Notes under the pieces: model-generated
What the model was told of the DNA's origin: nothing
The model's database searches: none
Seen by the model: only the letters and a program-made list of their open reading frames with translations
Shown: in pieces, positions 11,985 to 24,447 of the stretch
Position numbering within the stretch: the first letter of the stretch is position 1
How the letters are laid out: each line of letters opens with the position of its first letter
Program-made: the position numbers and the translations under genes
NCBI GenBank assembly: GCA_910589415.1
Contig: OU342633.1
Span: forward strand, 39,252,210 to 39,316,209
DNA from: Malachius bipustulatus
Lineage: Eukaryota > Arthropoda > Insecta > Coleoptera > Melyridae
DNA length: 64,000 nucleotides
Reading direction: 5' to 3'

Positions 11985-12640
11985 ACTTTTTTGGTCACTT
12001 TCTTTGGACGGGCAAGTCCAACTTTAGTGGAAATGGTACCCTCATTTATTTTGATTCGCCGTCACAACTTTCAGCACAAGTTTAGTGTTAATCTATGGGC
12101 TGGAATTTTGGACAGACAAGTTGATTGAACCATTTGAGTTACCTGCCGCCATCACGCGGTGAATTATATCTAAAACTACTGCAAAATGAGGGCCCATTCT
12201 TCTGTAAAACATAAATTTACAAACAAGACAGCGAATGTTTCTCCCAAATGATGGAGCCCCAAGCCAATACGCGATAAATCTAAGAAATTTTCAACCAAAA
12301 TTTTTCTGACAGGTGTTGTTTTTTTGACATTACAAGGAGTTAGTGTATTATAAAGACTATTCCTGCTGACAAGTATTAAGAACCAAGTTGGCGAAATCCA
12401 AAGAAAACCAAGAAATAATAACAGAAATGCGTTAAGAAGGTTCAAAATAATTTTTCTAAGAAGATGTCATAGGTGTATTGTAGCTGGAGGTAGCCATTTC
12501 GAACAGTGAATGTGACGAGTCCATTTTGTCTTTCGTTCTATCGATATTTTACATTAAAGAAATTGTTTACAATGTTGCGACATGTAGGTAATTAAATCTG
12601 AGCAGAAAATATCGCCTTTTTCATTTTGCATAATTGCTTT
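11985..12640 (+). pseudogene. Tc1/mariner-superfamily transposase remnant (plus), inverted partner of 10832-11975
   Basis: Plus-strand translation shows HKFSVNLWAGIL near 12070-12110, matching the family motif HKFSVNVWAGILGD. After stops and frameshifts come a LPA-type stretch and, near 12235-12290, PNDGAPSQYAI with the catalytic-region aspartate. A further segment (AAGGAGTTAGTGTATTATAAAG and onward) corresponds to the C-terminal part of the minus copy. The sequence AAATCTGAGCAG near 12595 also has its counterpart near 11000 on the other strand. Several stops make it non-functional. Confidence 0.6.
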
Positions 12641-12685
12641 TATGAGAACGAACAGGACTAGCTCAATGAAATTTGAAAAACTTTT

Positions 12686-13343
12686 TATTAGTAGGTCGTC
12701 ATGTTATTTGTAATATTCCAAAGTATTATTTGTAGAAATGGGGTTTCCGGTAAAAATTGGTTAATAAATGAATGAACAAGCATGAAATAAATGTAATTTG
12801 TTAACATTTTTCGTTATGAAGCTGTAGTTTCTTCACCACCTTACCTTTCTAGAACAAGTAAATGTCGAATGACACTTTTCGCCTTGCCTTTTCTTCTCGT
12901 TTTTCTTTTTGTCATCTGTATCACTACAAGCACAGGAACTTCCTGACCATGTTTGTTGTAAAGCTTGGACAAAGAACACATTATTCAGGTTTTTGTACCA
13001 CAAATTTATTTGCGTAAAACTCCACTTTATCTGCAATCTAGCTTTAGCACAGAGCTTCAATAATATTTGGGTGCTTGTTAATGTTGACGAGAATTCACGT
13101 AAAATCACCGTCTCAGACCAACCGGTCTGGTTTGCGTCGTGTCAATTGTCAATCAATTGTTCTTCTTAGAACCAAAACTCTTGAGTTCGATGAAAACCAC
13201 GATGTTTCAAAACCAATAATAATTGATTGAGATCTTGAAGTAAAAGTAGCGCCGCGCGGCGGCCGCGATGAAACTAAAATCAGCGCCTGGCGAGTGTGCC
13301 ATTCCAGAGCGGCCAGTGTATACACAGTAACCTACCTCATCGT
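12686..13343 (+). mobile_element. degraded copy of the Mutator-like element at 47731-48885
   Basis: Follows the 47.9-48.9 kb element in order: CATGTTATTTGTAAT, GTAGTTTCTTCACC, CACTACAAGCACAG, TTATTCAGGTTT, GGGTGCTTGTTAATGTTGACG, then the GC-rich end with GCGCCTGGCGAGTGTGCCA. The right terminus CTCATCGT is at 13343. The left terminal inverted repeat is missing. The overlapping 12833-13108 (minus) and 12909-13169 (plus) frames are not considered genes. It lacks the 5S-related insertion present in the other copy, which gives the empty site. Confidence 0.7.
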
Positions 13344-14690
13344 GGATTTAATAATAAAGAATACCACCCTCAATTAACTCGATAAATATTTACATCATTA
13401 CATTATTATTTGCAAACTATAAATTTTAACCAATATAAAAGGAAAACAATAAAAAGGGAAAGCGTAGGCTACAATTAATTATTGTGTAAATGTAGACTCA
13501 GATGCCGAATTCGCACAATTGCCGAGAAGAATCAACAATCGTAATCGTACGATCCGTGCAGGCGGAAATGCTATAAACGCCGAAGAGATATAAATGAAAT
13601 GTTTACAGATTAAAATTGAAACATTTATTCACTCGCATTAAAAGGAAATGAACACCTGAACCCGAAGGCCTGAACTGAGAAAATACAATGAGCAAATAAA
13701 TCCAGGAGAACATAAAAAGATTTTAAAAATGTATTCCAATAAATATGAAAGTTGGGAAACTGTTACCAATCACGATAGATAGTCTGAGAAAATCGCGACT
13801 TAAAATTGAATTATACTTTAATTGAAACAACTCACGTCATAAATAAAGGATAAGAGAGCATTGTATCAAATATAGCATTTATCAATAATTTCACAATCGA
13901 TCAGGAAATATATTTATTTTTCTGTTTTACCATTCCCCTCAACCATTCCCTATAAAAATGATATGATTTATTAGCGTGAATTTTTATTAATAAACGACGT
14001 GACATTTTTTTTTTTAAAAGCTGGAGAGCAATGGAGCCCCCACTTTTAATCAAGATTCCCAGGAAAAACTTTAGTTTTAGAAACTTAAAATTTAGACTTC
14101 GAATTGTGGATAAATGCCCAACAGAACGGAGAATAACATGGAAAAGTGCAAGCTGATTGCGGCAGTATTAAACTCAGATATTCTGTACGCCCACCGTGTG
14201 GTGCACATAGAGAAAAATAATATGTTGTCTCTGGTGGTGCCAAATTTTTGAAGTTTAAAAAATTCAACATAGACACTACCCTTGGAACTGTTGGTCTCGG
14301 AAATAAATCTGACAGCTGGAAAAACCGAAGCAAAATGAAAACGCATAACATTCCAAACTGCCTAGAGAAAAGTGGCATTTCTTCGAGGAAGAAAAACTAC
14401 TCTACCATTTTAATGAAAATTTCATGTCAGAGGAGATAAATTGTAACCTTGTTTTAGAGATACAGAGAAGTAAAGTCATATTTCGAGCGAAGGGTTGCAG
14501 GGTTTTAGTGTCAATTTTTCTTTAAAGTGTCGAATTTTTCAAAACGATTGTTTAACACGCTCGTCAACTTAAGGCCTCTTTTGCATTAAGTTTCCATCAG
14601 CGCATTCTATTTAACAGGCTTATGACAAAATCGACCAATCGTAGTTATAAACATCGCTATTTCTCTATAACGGGTAATTCACGGAATCTA
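13344..14690. other. no gene recognised
   Basis: AT-rich. The frames of 63-97 residues around 14085-14439 lie on both strands over the same bases, and none has a recognisable motif. Confidence 0.45.
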
Positions 14691-15170
14691 CAGGGTGTTT
14701 ATGAATACACATGTTACAAACTAAAAGGGCATGTGGTAGGAAATGCAAAAATAGGCGAAAAATTTCCTGCTGGTGTTGAAGTTCTTCGAAAAATCTAATA
14801 TTTTTTGAATATCTAATAATTGGCCGATCAGAATAACTGGAAATTTTTACAGTTGTTGTGCTAATAATTTAAGTGCATGATTTGATACCCTCAAAAAAAA
14901 AAAAGTTTATTCCAGTGACGGAGATCTGGGTATGTCGTTACCTTTTTCTTTAATATTAATTTCCACGCCACTGACTTTAATGCAAATATGACATTTTTGG
15001 CAGATATACCTCGCGTTGTTTAGAGGCGAAAATTCACCCTAGTTTTTGTTGTAGGACGCACTGTTTCCGAGATACTTCACAATGTTTGAACCCCTACAAG
15101 GTAAAATATCATAAAAATCAATGCTAAATGAGTATTTCCAGAAATTAATCATTTTTGTACAGAAGCGCTG

Positions 15171-15264
15171 AGGTTAAGTTCGAACAGTTTAAACTGTAAA
15201 TTGCAAAAAAAAACACGGAAATTCAAACTATAAATTTACAGTTCAAACTGCTTAAACTTAACCT
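15171..15264. repeat. palindrome of about 94 bp
   Basis: AGGTTAAGTTCGAACAGTTT at the left pairs with the inverted AAACTGCTTAAACTTAACCT at the right; the arms continue with AACTGTAAATT / AATTTACAGTT. A related AACTGTAAATTTACAGTT palindrome lies near 15620. Confidence 0.6.
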
Positions 15265-16653
15265 GGCAATGACCTGACACTTCAAAGCGTATACTGAGAG
15301 GCCCAGTCAGGCCACCCTCAGGTGAACTATATCTCCTTTGGAAATATAATAAAGTATGTCCCAACCGAGGTCCTAACTAAAATACACAAAAAAATACTAA
15401 AACAGTTCAGTTTTACCCTTAAGAAAGACCAAATTGGTTTGTAGTTTCAAAATTATGTTTGCATTCTTCTAGCGCCCAGAGACACCCCTTCAAAAAATAA
15501 CAAGAGAGGTCGAGTGACACTTCATTTTCATGCTTTCTTTTTCCAAATTTGGACGAAATCGAAGATTTCCGGAAGGGCAAATTTCTGTTGGGTTATCCTG
15601 CATTGTTACGCACATTATAAACTGTAAATTTACAGTTTGAACTGTAAATTATGAAAAAAAAAATGACGAAAAACGATGGCAGCTAGCGCTTCGTTTGTAA
15701 TTAATGTTTCTATGAATGCTTAGTTTTATCAGTTGCGATGTTTTTTATGTTTAAGTATATTTTTTAGTTAAGAATTTCAATGAAACCGAGTGGTAATCAG
15801 TTTCAAAATTTTATTTTAGCTCTCTTGTAAAACTGTCTTGTGCCCATGTGGCTCTTTTTGCCATAAAATCAATGCTATTGGACACCGTACATTCTTTCAA
15901 GTTTCAAGTATGTATAACAAAATGAGCCATCTTAATTGTGCAAACTATGCAATTAATTGTGCACAAAGCCTGTTCATTATTTTATGGCAAAATGTGCTAT
16001 CGGTAACATAGTACGTTTTAACTCAAGACTAGCCTCGGAAGAAGGGGTTAGCTAAGCTGAAGAACGTTCTGCCATGAAGAAATTTTTCATTAGTACTGAG
16101 AATATTGTACGTGCAAAGGCGATCTAATATTCAAGAACATTTTGCCAAAACACGACCATTGGAGCCAAAATATGACCAATAGCTCTATGATACTTTCAAG
16201 GTAGATAGAACGTTTTATCACGCCAACATTAATTGTGTAAAAAACGTATTTCCATAAAATTTACCACATAGCACCGTTTGCCATACAACCACGGCGTTAT
16301 TGAAGCGTGTTGCATTACAAAAACTTGCATGAGTTCCTACATTGTGGAATATATTGAAAACAGTGCGTTCTCCAAAAAAAGATGATCCTCCAAGCAAAGG
16401 ATGACTTTTCTCCTCTAAACAAAAAGCGGTATCTACCAAAAGTAACAAATTTGTATTAAAGTCAGTGGCGTAGAAATTATTTAATAAAACCGGTAACAAA
16501 ACATCCAGATCTCCGCCACTGGATTGAATAATTTTTCATTGGGAGTATCAAATCATTTGTACTTTATTATTTGTAGTATAACAACTACTGTTAAAAATTT
16601 AGACTTATTCTGAAAGTCTCTGATCTTACTCTGATCAGCCAATTTTTAGATAC

Positions 16654-17525
16654 TGTAACGGGATTTTCGGTACGGTAGAGATGATTACCCAGGGATGGAT
16701 AATTGCCCCCTTTTACCCGTGACAAGTCAATTAGAATAATAAAAATCTTTATTTACAATTACGATATTTACACATATTAAATCGATATTTACCTATTAAA
16801 TATTAATACGATATTTACCTATTAAATCAATATTGTTGAATCCTGAACAATGTGGGCCGGCTCTCGTCCCCCTGCAGGCCGCCTAATTGGCGGGAGATAT
16901 CTGCGTCGGTACACGCACCTCTGTTAATTGGTCGGTCGGACGGACGATTCACCTCCGGCTCCGCTGCGTCAGTAGCTCCCTTACCATCGCACGCTGCGTG
17001 TCGCATCTGCTGCTGCTGCGGCCTCCGGAATACGCGACGTGACGGGATTGCCGGATCGACAACTCATTACATTGCGATCCGACGTCTGGTTTACTTGGCC
17101 CTCAATACAGACCAGGCGTCGTCTGAAAGGATCCGCCGGGACTTCACTACAGCCCCGGTTGATTCCCTGTTATGACCGGCAGTCGATAAGAGCTCAGTTC
17201 ACTCTCATCGATCTCCCGACGTCCAGTTACAGCTAGGCTCGACTCATTTCATCGTCCTGCTGTAGCCGGCTGGGTAATGGACGGAGTGCACTCATTACAT
17301 GCCTCCTGCTGAAGACCTCCTAGCTCAGTTCACAGGGAGGGAGAGTGGTTCTCGAGTCAGTTCCTCGGATCCATCTGACCTGCTTCTCCGTTGGCTCTGC
17401 TTATATAGCCGGTGCCGGCGGAGATATCTGCTAATCACCTCTGTAAAAACTGTATCCTTCTGATAGACCCCTCGATTAATTAAAATAAATAATAATTAAC
17501 TACGAATGCCTTGGAATTCGTTACA
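16654..17525 (-). mobile_element. solo LTR, Gypsy-type, family A
   Basis: 872 bp which, read on the minus strand, begins TGTAACGAATTCCAAGGC and ends AATCCCGTTACA, matching the LTR at 639-1512 throughout but with clear divergence. It is flanked by a perfect 4-bp duplication ATAC (16650-16653 and 17526-17529), as Gypsy-type integrases produce. A TATATAA motif and AATAAA occur in the corresponding positions. It interrupts the right arm of the element 14691-17689, so it is the younger insertion. No internal region is present. Confidence 0.85.
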
Positions 17526-17808
17526 ATACATAATATTAAAAAAATATTAAATTTTTCGAAGAACTTCAACTAAAGTCTCTCGCAAACTAAAGCTCCAACT
17601 ACCCATGAGCACAGGAAATTTTTCACCTATTTTTGCATTTCCTACATGCCTTTCAAGTTTCTAACACGTACCTATTCATCAACACCCTGTATAATCCTTA
17701 GATATTACTATTGGAGATTCTGATAACACCCTGAAGTTCAGATTTTCAAGGATATTTAATGAAAAAAATGCAATGCCTTAATTAAGTGCGTTACACTCTG
17801 GTTACATA

Positions 17809-18495
17809 CAGGGTGTATCGTTAATATGCCGAAAAAATTTAAAGAGAGATTCTCTGATCAAAAATAAATAAAACATTTCAAACAAAAAGTTTTTGACATA
17901 CAGGGTGTAAAAAAGGGTAATTTTTTTCAGTTTTTTGACGATATCTCGGGAACCGTTCGAGATGCAGAACTCAGCTTTTGTACATATCTTATGGTTAATA
18001 TTAGCTAATTTTGATTGCCAATTCAGTTTGTTTCAAATGTCAATGGAGAAATATTTAAGGGGTGCGCGACATTTTAAATCACCAAAGCTTTATATGCAAA
18101 AAAGGTATTTTTGGTCAAAAGTGAGAGAAAAACGAAAAAACGGCCATTTACGATGAAAAACTCGCTTTAGATGTTTCAAAACATGTGCCGGAAAATGAAG
18201 AGCAAAACACTTCGCTAAATCCGAGGCTAAATCCTAGAATCTCCGCCAATAGCACATGAAAAAACTGAATTGGCATATTAAAGAGGTAGCTAATATCAAT
18301 GATATGAAATGTACAAAAGCTGAGTTCTGTATCTCAAACGGCTCCCAGATATCTTCAAAAACCTGGAAAAATTATATTTTTTTGACACCCGGTATCTCAA
18401 AAACATGGTGCATTTACGAACACACGTTAATGGGAATTTTTTTACCAAAGAATCTCCCTTTAAAATTTTTCGCAATATTAAAGAGCGTACCTATA
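17809..18495. mobile_element. two-shelled foldback element
   Basis: The outer left end TA-CAGGGTGTATCGTTAATA pairs with sequence near 18450-18495 (arms share AAATTTAAAGRGAGATTCT). An inner shell begins TACAGGGTGTAAAAAAG at about 17900 and pairs with the inverted TTTTTTTGACACCCGGTAT near 18377-18393. Inner arms share the GATATCT and GAGATGCAGAACTCAGCTTT type blocks. No protein is recognised. Confidence 0.6.
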
Positions 18496-20241
18496 TCATG
18501 TATAATACGCCCGTTCCAGTTTTATTTTCCAATCCTCTTAATTTTTTCTGGGATTTTCTAATTAAATAAATATTGGGAGTAAGTACTTATCATTAATGAG
18601 TTGGAAAAGTCAACTGATACCCACGCGATGGCTATCATCATTTAAATATTCGTAAAATATAGACTGACATTTTGCAGAAAATTCGTTTTCCCTGAGAAAG
18701 AGTTTCAATCATATTCGCGATGGTAGATAGGAAATGATCCGCTGAAATATTACGTATTGTAAACGGCTCTGGCATAGAATACGATTTGAGGCTTTTAACT
18801 TCTATTCGACACCGCGATGCCGTTATGGAAACTGATGAATATAAGAAATCATCCAGAAGGCCTCGAAGATCGATCATGCTTTCACTCGGAGCCTCCTGGA
18901 TTTGTGTGTTTGTTTACTTGAGCTCTTCTAGTCAATCTCAGATAATCGATCTTCTAACGAATTTTCACTGTTAGCCTTCGCCGCCGATCGTCGTGGAACA
19001 AGAAAACTCGCACCTGCTCGAAGACATATTTCCCCGCATTGAAAGAAAATAAGAAGAATCTGGTCACATCGTCTCGAGTTCGGTGTCTCAAATTCCAATT
19101 GAATTTTCTCGAGTAAAAAAAATAATTCAATTATTGAAGGAATTATAATCCTATCGTTACGAGAAAAAAATTATATAATACACTTTCGTTTCAGGTTTCA
19201 GGGGGGATAAATTTCAACAAGCCCAATCTCTCTTCAGACATGATTAGAGACGTTTTAACGGGGGATTTAGAGACTTATAGAAATGAATACCCTTACATTA
19301 TCTTAGAGCGCATGGTATTTCGCAGGCAATTTCTTACATTGCTCAGCAAGGATCCTGGAATTGAGATGGAATGAAAGTCAATTGTTGGGGGAAAATGAAA
19401 ATATCTGGTAGCGTCGAAGACAATGAAAAATAACATGGATAAACAATCTCTGAAGTAATTTGAACCGGTGCAATTTTATTTCGTATTCTTACCATTGTCA
19501 TTGCAGCGCCTTAGCGTCCCTGGAGCCAATTTCAATAAGCAATTTAAAAAAGTCTTTGTTGACCTTTCTATTTAAATTCAAACCTACAATATTAATCTCT
19601 TACAATAATCTCGGAGACATAAACTTCAATACTCAAAGCAAAATAAAGCAGCCATGAATTTCTATCACTGAAAAATGTTGTTTTTAAAATATTTTATGAT
19701 CTGGACTAAGGCCCAGTCAGTTGCAAAGTATCCTAAATATTTTAATAAAAAAATTCCCATCCGGATTCAATATTAAAATATAAGCCCGTATTGATAAAGA
19801 GAAAACATCTAAAGAATTAGAGAGCAAATATTTAGTCGCCAAATTCCGTTTTTGATCAAGTTTCAGACTCGAAATACACAAAACTCCGGTGCTTTCAGAC
19901 GTAAATTTCACTGATCATTACAGATTTCAATTTAATTTGTCCTCACGCCCGACGATCATTGCATGGGTAGCGAGCCACATCAGTTGTCTGATCCAGAAAG
20001 CCTTCGCAGTTTATCGAGTTTAGATAAAAACGAATCGAATACGTTCAAACAGTCTCGTCTTACTCATATCTTGTCAGTTGAAAGACTCACTCATATTTAT
20101 TTGGGTACGTGGACGTTTCAAATTTAAAAATGACGAAAAATATCGGAAGACTGTTTGTTCGAATAAACAAAAATATGGGTAGTAAGTAATATAAAAACGA
20201 TCAGGCAAGGGCAAATACAGGACAAAAAAATATATATTATA
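18496..20241. other. no gene recognised
   Basis: AT-rich single-copy sequence within the window; short frames (18638-18877 minus, 18786-18974 plus, 19460-19657 plus, 19717-19911 minus) have no identifiable motif. Confidence 0.45.
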
Positions 20242-21140
20242 CAGGTTGTTCGTTTTTTGGGTTTAACATGGGGATCTCAGTTATCTTAAGATTAAACTTA
20301 AAAAAAAATTAAATTTTAAATGGTGGAAAAGTTACCCAATTTCATGCTTATGAAGAATCGGAAACTACAATTTTGAAAAAGACAGTCATTACATACTGAA
20401 ATATGCTGAAAAAACTGAAAATTTGAGATTTCTTATTTTTGCCATATCTTTTTTATTAACAAAAATAAATGAAATTTTTTTGTGGGTTTACAGGAGGGTT
20501 CACATCAGCCGTCATGAGCGATCTGTTTGACACTTCACACATTTTCAAAGCTGACTAGATCCCACAGTTATCAAAGCCCACTATTGTTTTTCTAATGGGT
20601 ATCTTTTTTATATCATTCGGTATTAAAAATTTGAAGGAAACCAAAAATCTATCACATTAAAAAAATGCCTCAAAATTCTTCTTTTTCTGGAAAAAATTAC
20701 GTTAACCATAAGGCAAGCGATGTCACATCATCTTGTAACGTCATATGATGTCATTCGGCGAAAACACTTTTTTTTTGAAAAAAGAAAAATAAAATTTTGA
20801 AGAATTTTTTTTAATATGACAGATTTTTGATTTCTTTGATTTTTTTAATTCGAATCACATAAAAAACAATATGGTTGTCATAAGGGAAACGAAAGTTGAC
20901 TATGGAAACTCTCTTTAGGATCTAGTCGGCTTTGAAATTTTTCGAAATGTCCTTTGAGAGCTCTTGACGGCTTATGTAAACCTACAAAAAATAATTCATT
21001 CAAAGATATCGCTAAAATAAGAAATCTCAATTTTTAGGCTTTTCAGCAGAGTTCAGGAGGTTATGGTTGAATTTTTCAAAAATTTAGTTTCAAATTCTCA
21101 ATACGGTTAAAATTGCGCAACCTTGCCCCCATTGCTTAAG
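20242..21140. mobile_element. foldback element, family F, copy 1
   Basis: The left end TA-CAGGTTGTTCGTTTTTT corresponds to the inverted right end of the copy at 61146-61693 (AAAAACGGACACCCTG-TA). Inverted arms carry AAAGCTGACTAGATCC and its counterpart GGATCTAGTCGGCTTTG, GCCATATCTTT and inner blocks flanking a centre near 20700-20770 (GATGTCAC...). Other copies are at 50659-51553 and 61146-61693, with a fragment at 34850-34905. No coding region. Confidence 0.65.
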
Positions 21141-22682
21141 CTCCTTAGGTACTTATTAAGATACTTAGGTACTTACTTATTGTTTTAATCAACTAGTTCT
21201 ACGAGGAAACCATGCCAAGACACCTGAAATCAAATAAAAATTATAATTATAATTTTATAATAATAAGAAGAAAGGAGCTAAGTAATTACAAGAGATAAAT
21301 TTTCTGTAAACCTCATTAATTATACAAAAAAAGATTTGGCTTCTGTGTTTGATAGATCTAAAGAAATAATGGCGAGCCATCGGCTTTAGAAATGGCTTTA
21401 CATGCCGTACCAACGTTAAAGCCGCTTCCTACAGCGCGGAATTTGGCGAGCCACCGGCTTGGTAATTTCTTTTCATGAATGCCAAGTCACGCGCCGTTTG
21501 CAGCCTTTACTTCTTTAAGTCCAACCGAGAAGAACGACGAGCTGTGAGCCACGAGCCGAGTCTCCGAGCCTGATCATTCCCACTATGCAAGTCACAAGCT
21601 CTGGCTCGCCCGTGCCAGGGGAAGTCGGAATTTGTTTTCTTTTCACATTGTTGATATTCTTGTGTACCTATACCTAATGTTTTACTAGGATCCTATAGTT
21701 ACCTTACGTAGTTACCATGGGGGAGCCTTGTTTATAAATTTTTGTTTCAAACAGGTAAGTTTAATTTGAAAACTAAAATTGAAGTTGGTAAATCGCATGA
21801 TACGAAAAGTAGTTAACTAGTTGCCAGTACAAATTCACTTTATCTGTGTAGTTTTGCAAAATTTATACCTGGATTACTAAAGTCCGTATTCATCAATTTT
21901 GAATATTATTATTTACTGAATACCCTATGATGGTCAAAGCAGTAAGCAGTTTTCGCACAAAAAGATACAATAAAATAACTAAAGCCGAAAACCCTTCCCT
22001 CAGAACTCACCACCTACCAATTTCGCCTTCGTTTCCATGGACTTTGAAATCCTTATGCGCTCATAATCACATGAAATGAGGGGCAGAGAGCTCTTTATAA
22101 GTCTTTGAAAGGATGACACACAGACAAAGACACAGTCAAAGCAGCTCGTAATTTATAAATAATTAATATCCAAATAAGTGTAATTGGAAATTTAGCAATT
22201 CCTGGAATAAAGCCGAGCTCGGGTCATTTAGGGCCGTTTGCATGTCTTTTTCAACAATCCAGGCGATGAGAACATCGTGGATAATGAATCCAATCCGCCG
22301 AAGATTTATTACTTATTAACAACTACAACGAAATCAATATTTTCATTTTCAAGAAAATTTTCATAGAGTGCTTACGAGTGCTTATGAGATATAGTACCTA
22401 TATCACGAAAAAACTATAGTCGTTGATAAGTTGACAAAATTAACAAAAGTTGTGGCAACTTCAATTACGGTTTTTTCATGTAAAATAATTTTTACTTACA
22501 ACTATACTTTCATGTACATTTTTTTGCACTACCTTACCGAACTAACCGCTTTGCAGGCTACCTAAAAGGTTGCGAAAGCTCACTTCTCGTACGTCGTCAA
22601 AGGCGACGGTTGTGAAGTGATTTTCATGCGTATTGATGCTTAATTATTAAAAATTACTTTGGATCGAGAAATAAAGTGAAAA
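21141..22682. other. no gene recognised; short direct repeat
   Basis: GGCGAGCCATCGGCTT (21372-21387) recurs as GGCGAGCCACCGGCTT at 21445-21460. A moderately GC-rich patch spans about 21370-21630. No coding motif is seen. Confidence 0.4.
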
Positions 22683-22740
22683 GATTCGAACCGGTCACCT
22701 CAGCGTAAAAACTCGAGCTCTAACCAAGACGGAAATTTTC
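22683..22740 (-). repeat. tRNA-like (SINE head) relic
   Basis: On the minus strand TGGTTAGAGCTCG resembles a pol III A box. About 30 bases further, GGTTCGAATCT resembles a B box, with an intervening stretch of the right length for anticodon and variable arms. A proper acceptor stem is not evident, so this is more likely a tRNA-derived relic than a working tRNA gene. Confidence 0.4.
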
Positions 22741-22920
22741 GGGTTCATGGGAGTCGATTCCCAAGTGATAGTTCACATGAGAACCGCTGAACCGTATTCT
22801 TTAACCAATCGTTCTTCGCTTCACACGGCGATCTAGGGAACAAACTTCCGTCACTTATTTACGTGGAAAGTGTGAATGTTCCAACCAACCGGGAAAGTGG
22901 AAGCAAAAGAATTAAAGTAT

Positions 22921-23625
22921 TGTTACGAATAAATAAAAGGGTGCATTCTGTATTAGAAAGTGGGCGGGACAGAGCAACGGTAGCCATGAGTGAGTTATCG
23001 ACAGGCGACGGCCCCCAGTTCTGTGCTGACCGGGGCGCGTGGTGGGGGGTCAAGCCGGACGCTTCCACCGGTAAGCGACCAACAACAGTCTGACGTCCTA
23101 TACACTTCTGGATCCCTGATACCCCGACGGAATGATCTCGCTGAAAACCACGGGAAATGAATGGAAAATTCTGGTCATTTCCTGTGGAGAAGTTCCAGAA
23201 ATGGATGTTTGTATGTCTGTAAGCCGAAGGTCTAGGACGGGAATATTCTCGAGATCTTTCTCTTGGATTTGTTTGGGAACTCGAAGCGAGCCGTCAGCAA
23301 ACCCTCCAGAAGCTACTTCCAGAGGTAGGGATGTCCTATAAATAGCCAGCAAGCAGGCGAACTCAGGCAGTTTTAGTCTAGCAGTGTGCGAAGAAACAAG
23401 CGAAAGAACCAAGCGACTAGTGGCGATATAGAACAGTGCGGTATTCCTAAGTGACTAGTGAAAAGTAGTAAAGTGTTATAGACCAAGTAAAGTTGTTGTG
23501 TATAAGAAGTAGTGATATTTGTACATTGTAATCTGAAATTCTTGTGGACATTAAATAAATAAATTAAATAGTAAATTTGTGTTTCCCAATTATCCGTCGA
23601 GCCTACGGTTAGGAAATCCGTAACA
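22921..23625 (+). mobile_element. solo LTR, Gypsy-type, family C
   Basis: 705 bp beginning TGTTACGAATAAATAAAAGG and ending AAATCCGTAACA, with a perfect 4-bp duplication GTAT on both sides (22917-22920 and 23626-23629). A TATA box (23337-23344) is followed by GCAGTTTTAGTC-type start region, and AATAAA lies at 23554-23559. No primer-binding site or internal region follows, so it is a solo LTR. Frames of 69-104 residues inside it on both strands are not considered genes. Confidence 0.85.
23337..23344 (+). promoter_or_regulatory. TATA box of LTR family C
   Basis: TATAAATA in a GC-richer context, about 417 bp into the LTR; consistent with a U3/R boundary shortly downstream. Confidence 0.55.
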
Positions 23626-24447
23626 GTATGATTAGATGTCATATCAAAGGGATATGAAATTGGACATGTTCTTGTTGCGCAAGTTCGCGCGTGTTCAAGG
23701 ATACGATCAACATAGCAGAGAATGTTCTAATAAGAAGTTTGCATGGGAACTATCTCCGGTGACTCCATTCCTACGAACTCGAGAATTGCCGTCCAAGTCG
23801 GCCATAGTGTTGAAGTTATTCTCGTGAACTATATCATGTTCTCTAACAGTTTATCACTTCAGATTAGGACTATACATATACAATCTCCAATTTGAATTTA
23901 TCATTTTTTTAAAAGCATTTGAAAAGAAAATTATTGGAAAATTTATAATAACAGAGTAATCAATAATTAGAATCCCGGTTTAAAATCAATATGTTTACAA
24001 AGTTTAACCTCTACGGATAATTATTTAGTTTTTGTGATTGTGATTTTGCGCTAGACTCAGACAATTATTATTATTACCTCGATTGAGTTGATATGAAACT
24101 TCATGGTGTAGTTCAAATCGACTTGACAAAGGATCTGTGTCACGTCTTACATGATATCAGTATTATCTGCATATCTCGGAGTAAAAGCCTTATATTGACT
24201 TTCCGTCATCCCGTGCTTCTGTCGTCTTTTTAATTATCAACTCTTCATAACTGTTGAAAGGCAATTAAGTTATGCTCTCTCACAGTCTTATCCCTCGCAT
24301 TTACCGTCTAAAATTAATCCGGGGTTCGCTTCGTGCTTTCTGTGTATTTGTCTCGGTTATCAGCCCCTTGTCAAAGACTTTGCTATACCTCAAGATCATT
24401 TGATCAATTGTTGGCAGTAACTGACATTACTGAAAAAGTCATTTCGA
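23626..24447. other. no gene recognised
   Basis: AT-rich; the 63-residue plus frame at 23636-23827 has no identifiable motif. Confidence 0.4.

Larger units (their letters stand above)
14691..17689. mobile_element. 3-kb inverted-repeat element with TA-CAGGGTGTT ends, split by a solo LTR
   Basis: Left end CAGGGTGTTTATGAATA and right end TATTCATCAACACCCTG face each other, each next to TA (14689-14690 and 17690-17691). The left arm can be followed inward for several hundred bp (GGAAATGCAAAAATAGG, TTCTTCGAAAAATYTAATAT, GGAGATCTGG, CGCCACTGACTTTAAT) and matches the reversed right arm, once the LTR 16654-17525 is removed. The minus-strand 93-residue frame at 16218-16499 is part of the right arm and shows no transposase motif. 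Confidence 0.75.

Noticed and set aside
22863..23412. Several frames of 69-104 residues
   Set aside because: All fall in the solo LTR with GTAT duplications; no protein family resemblance.
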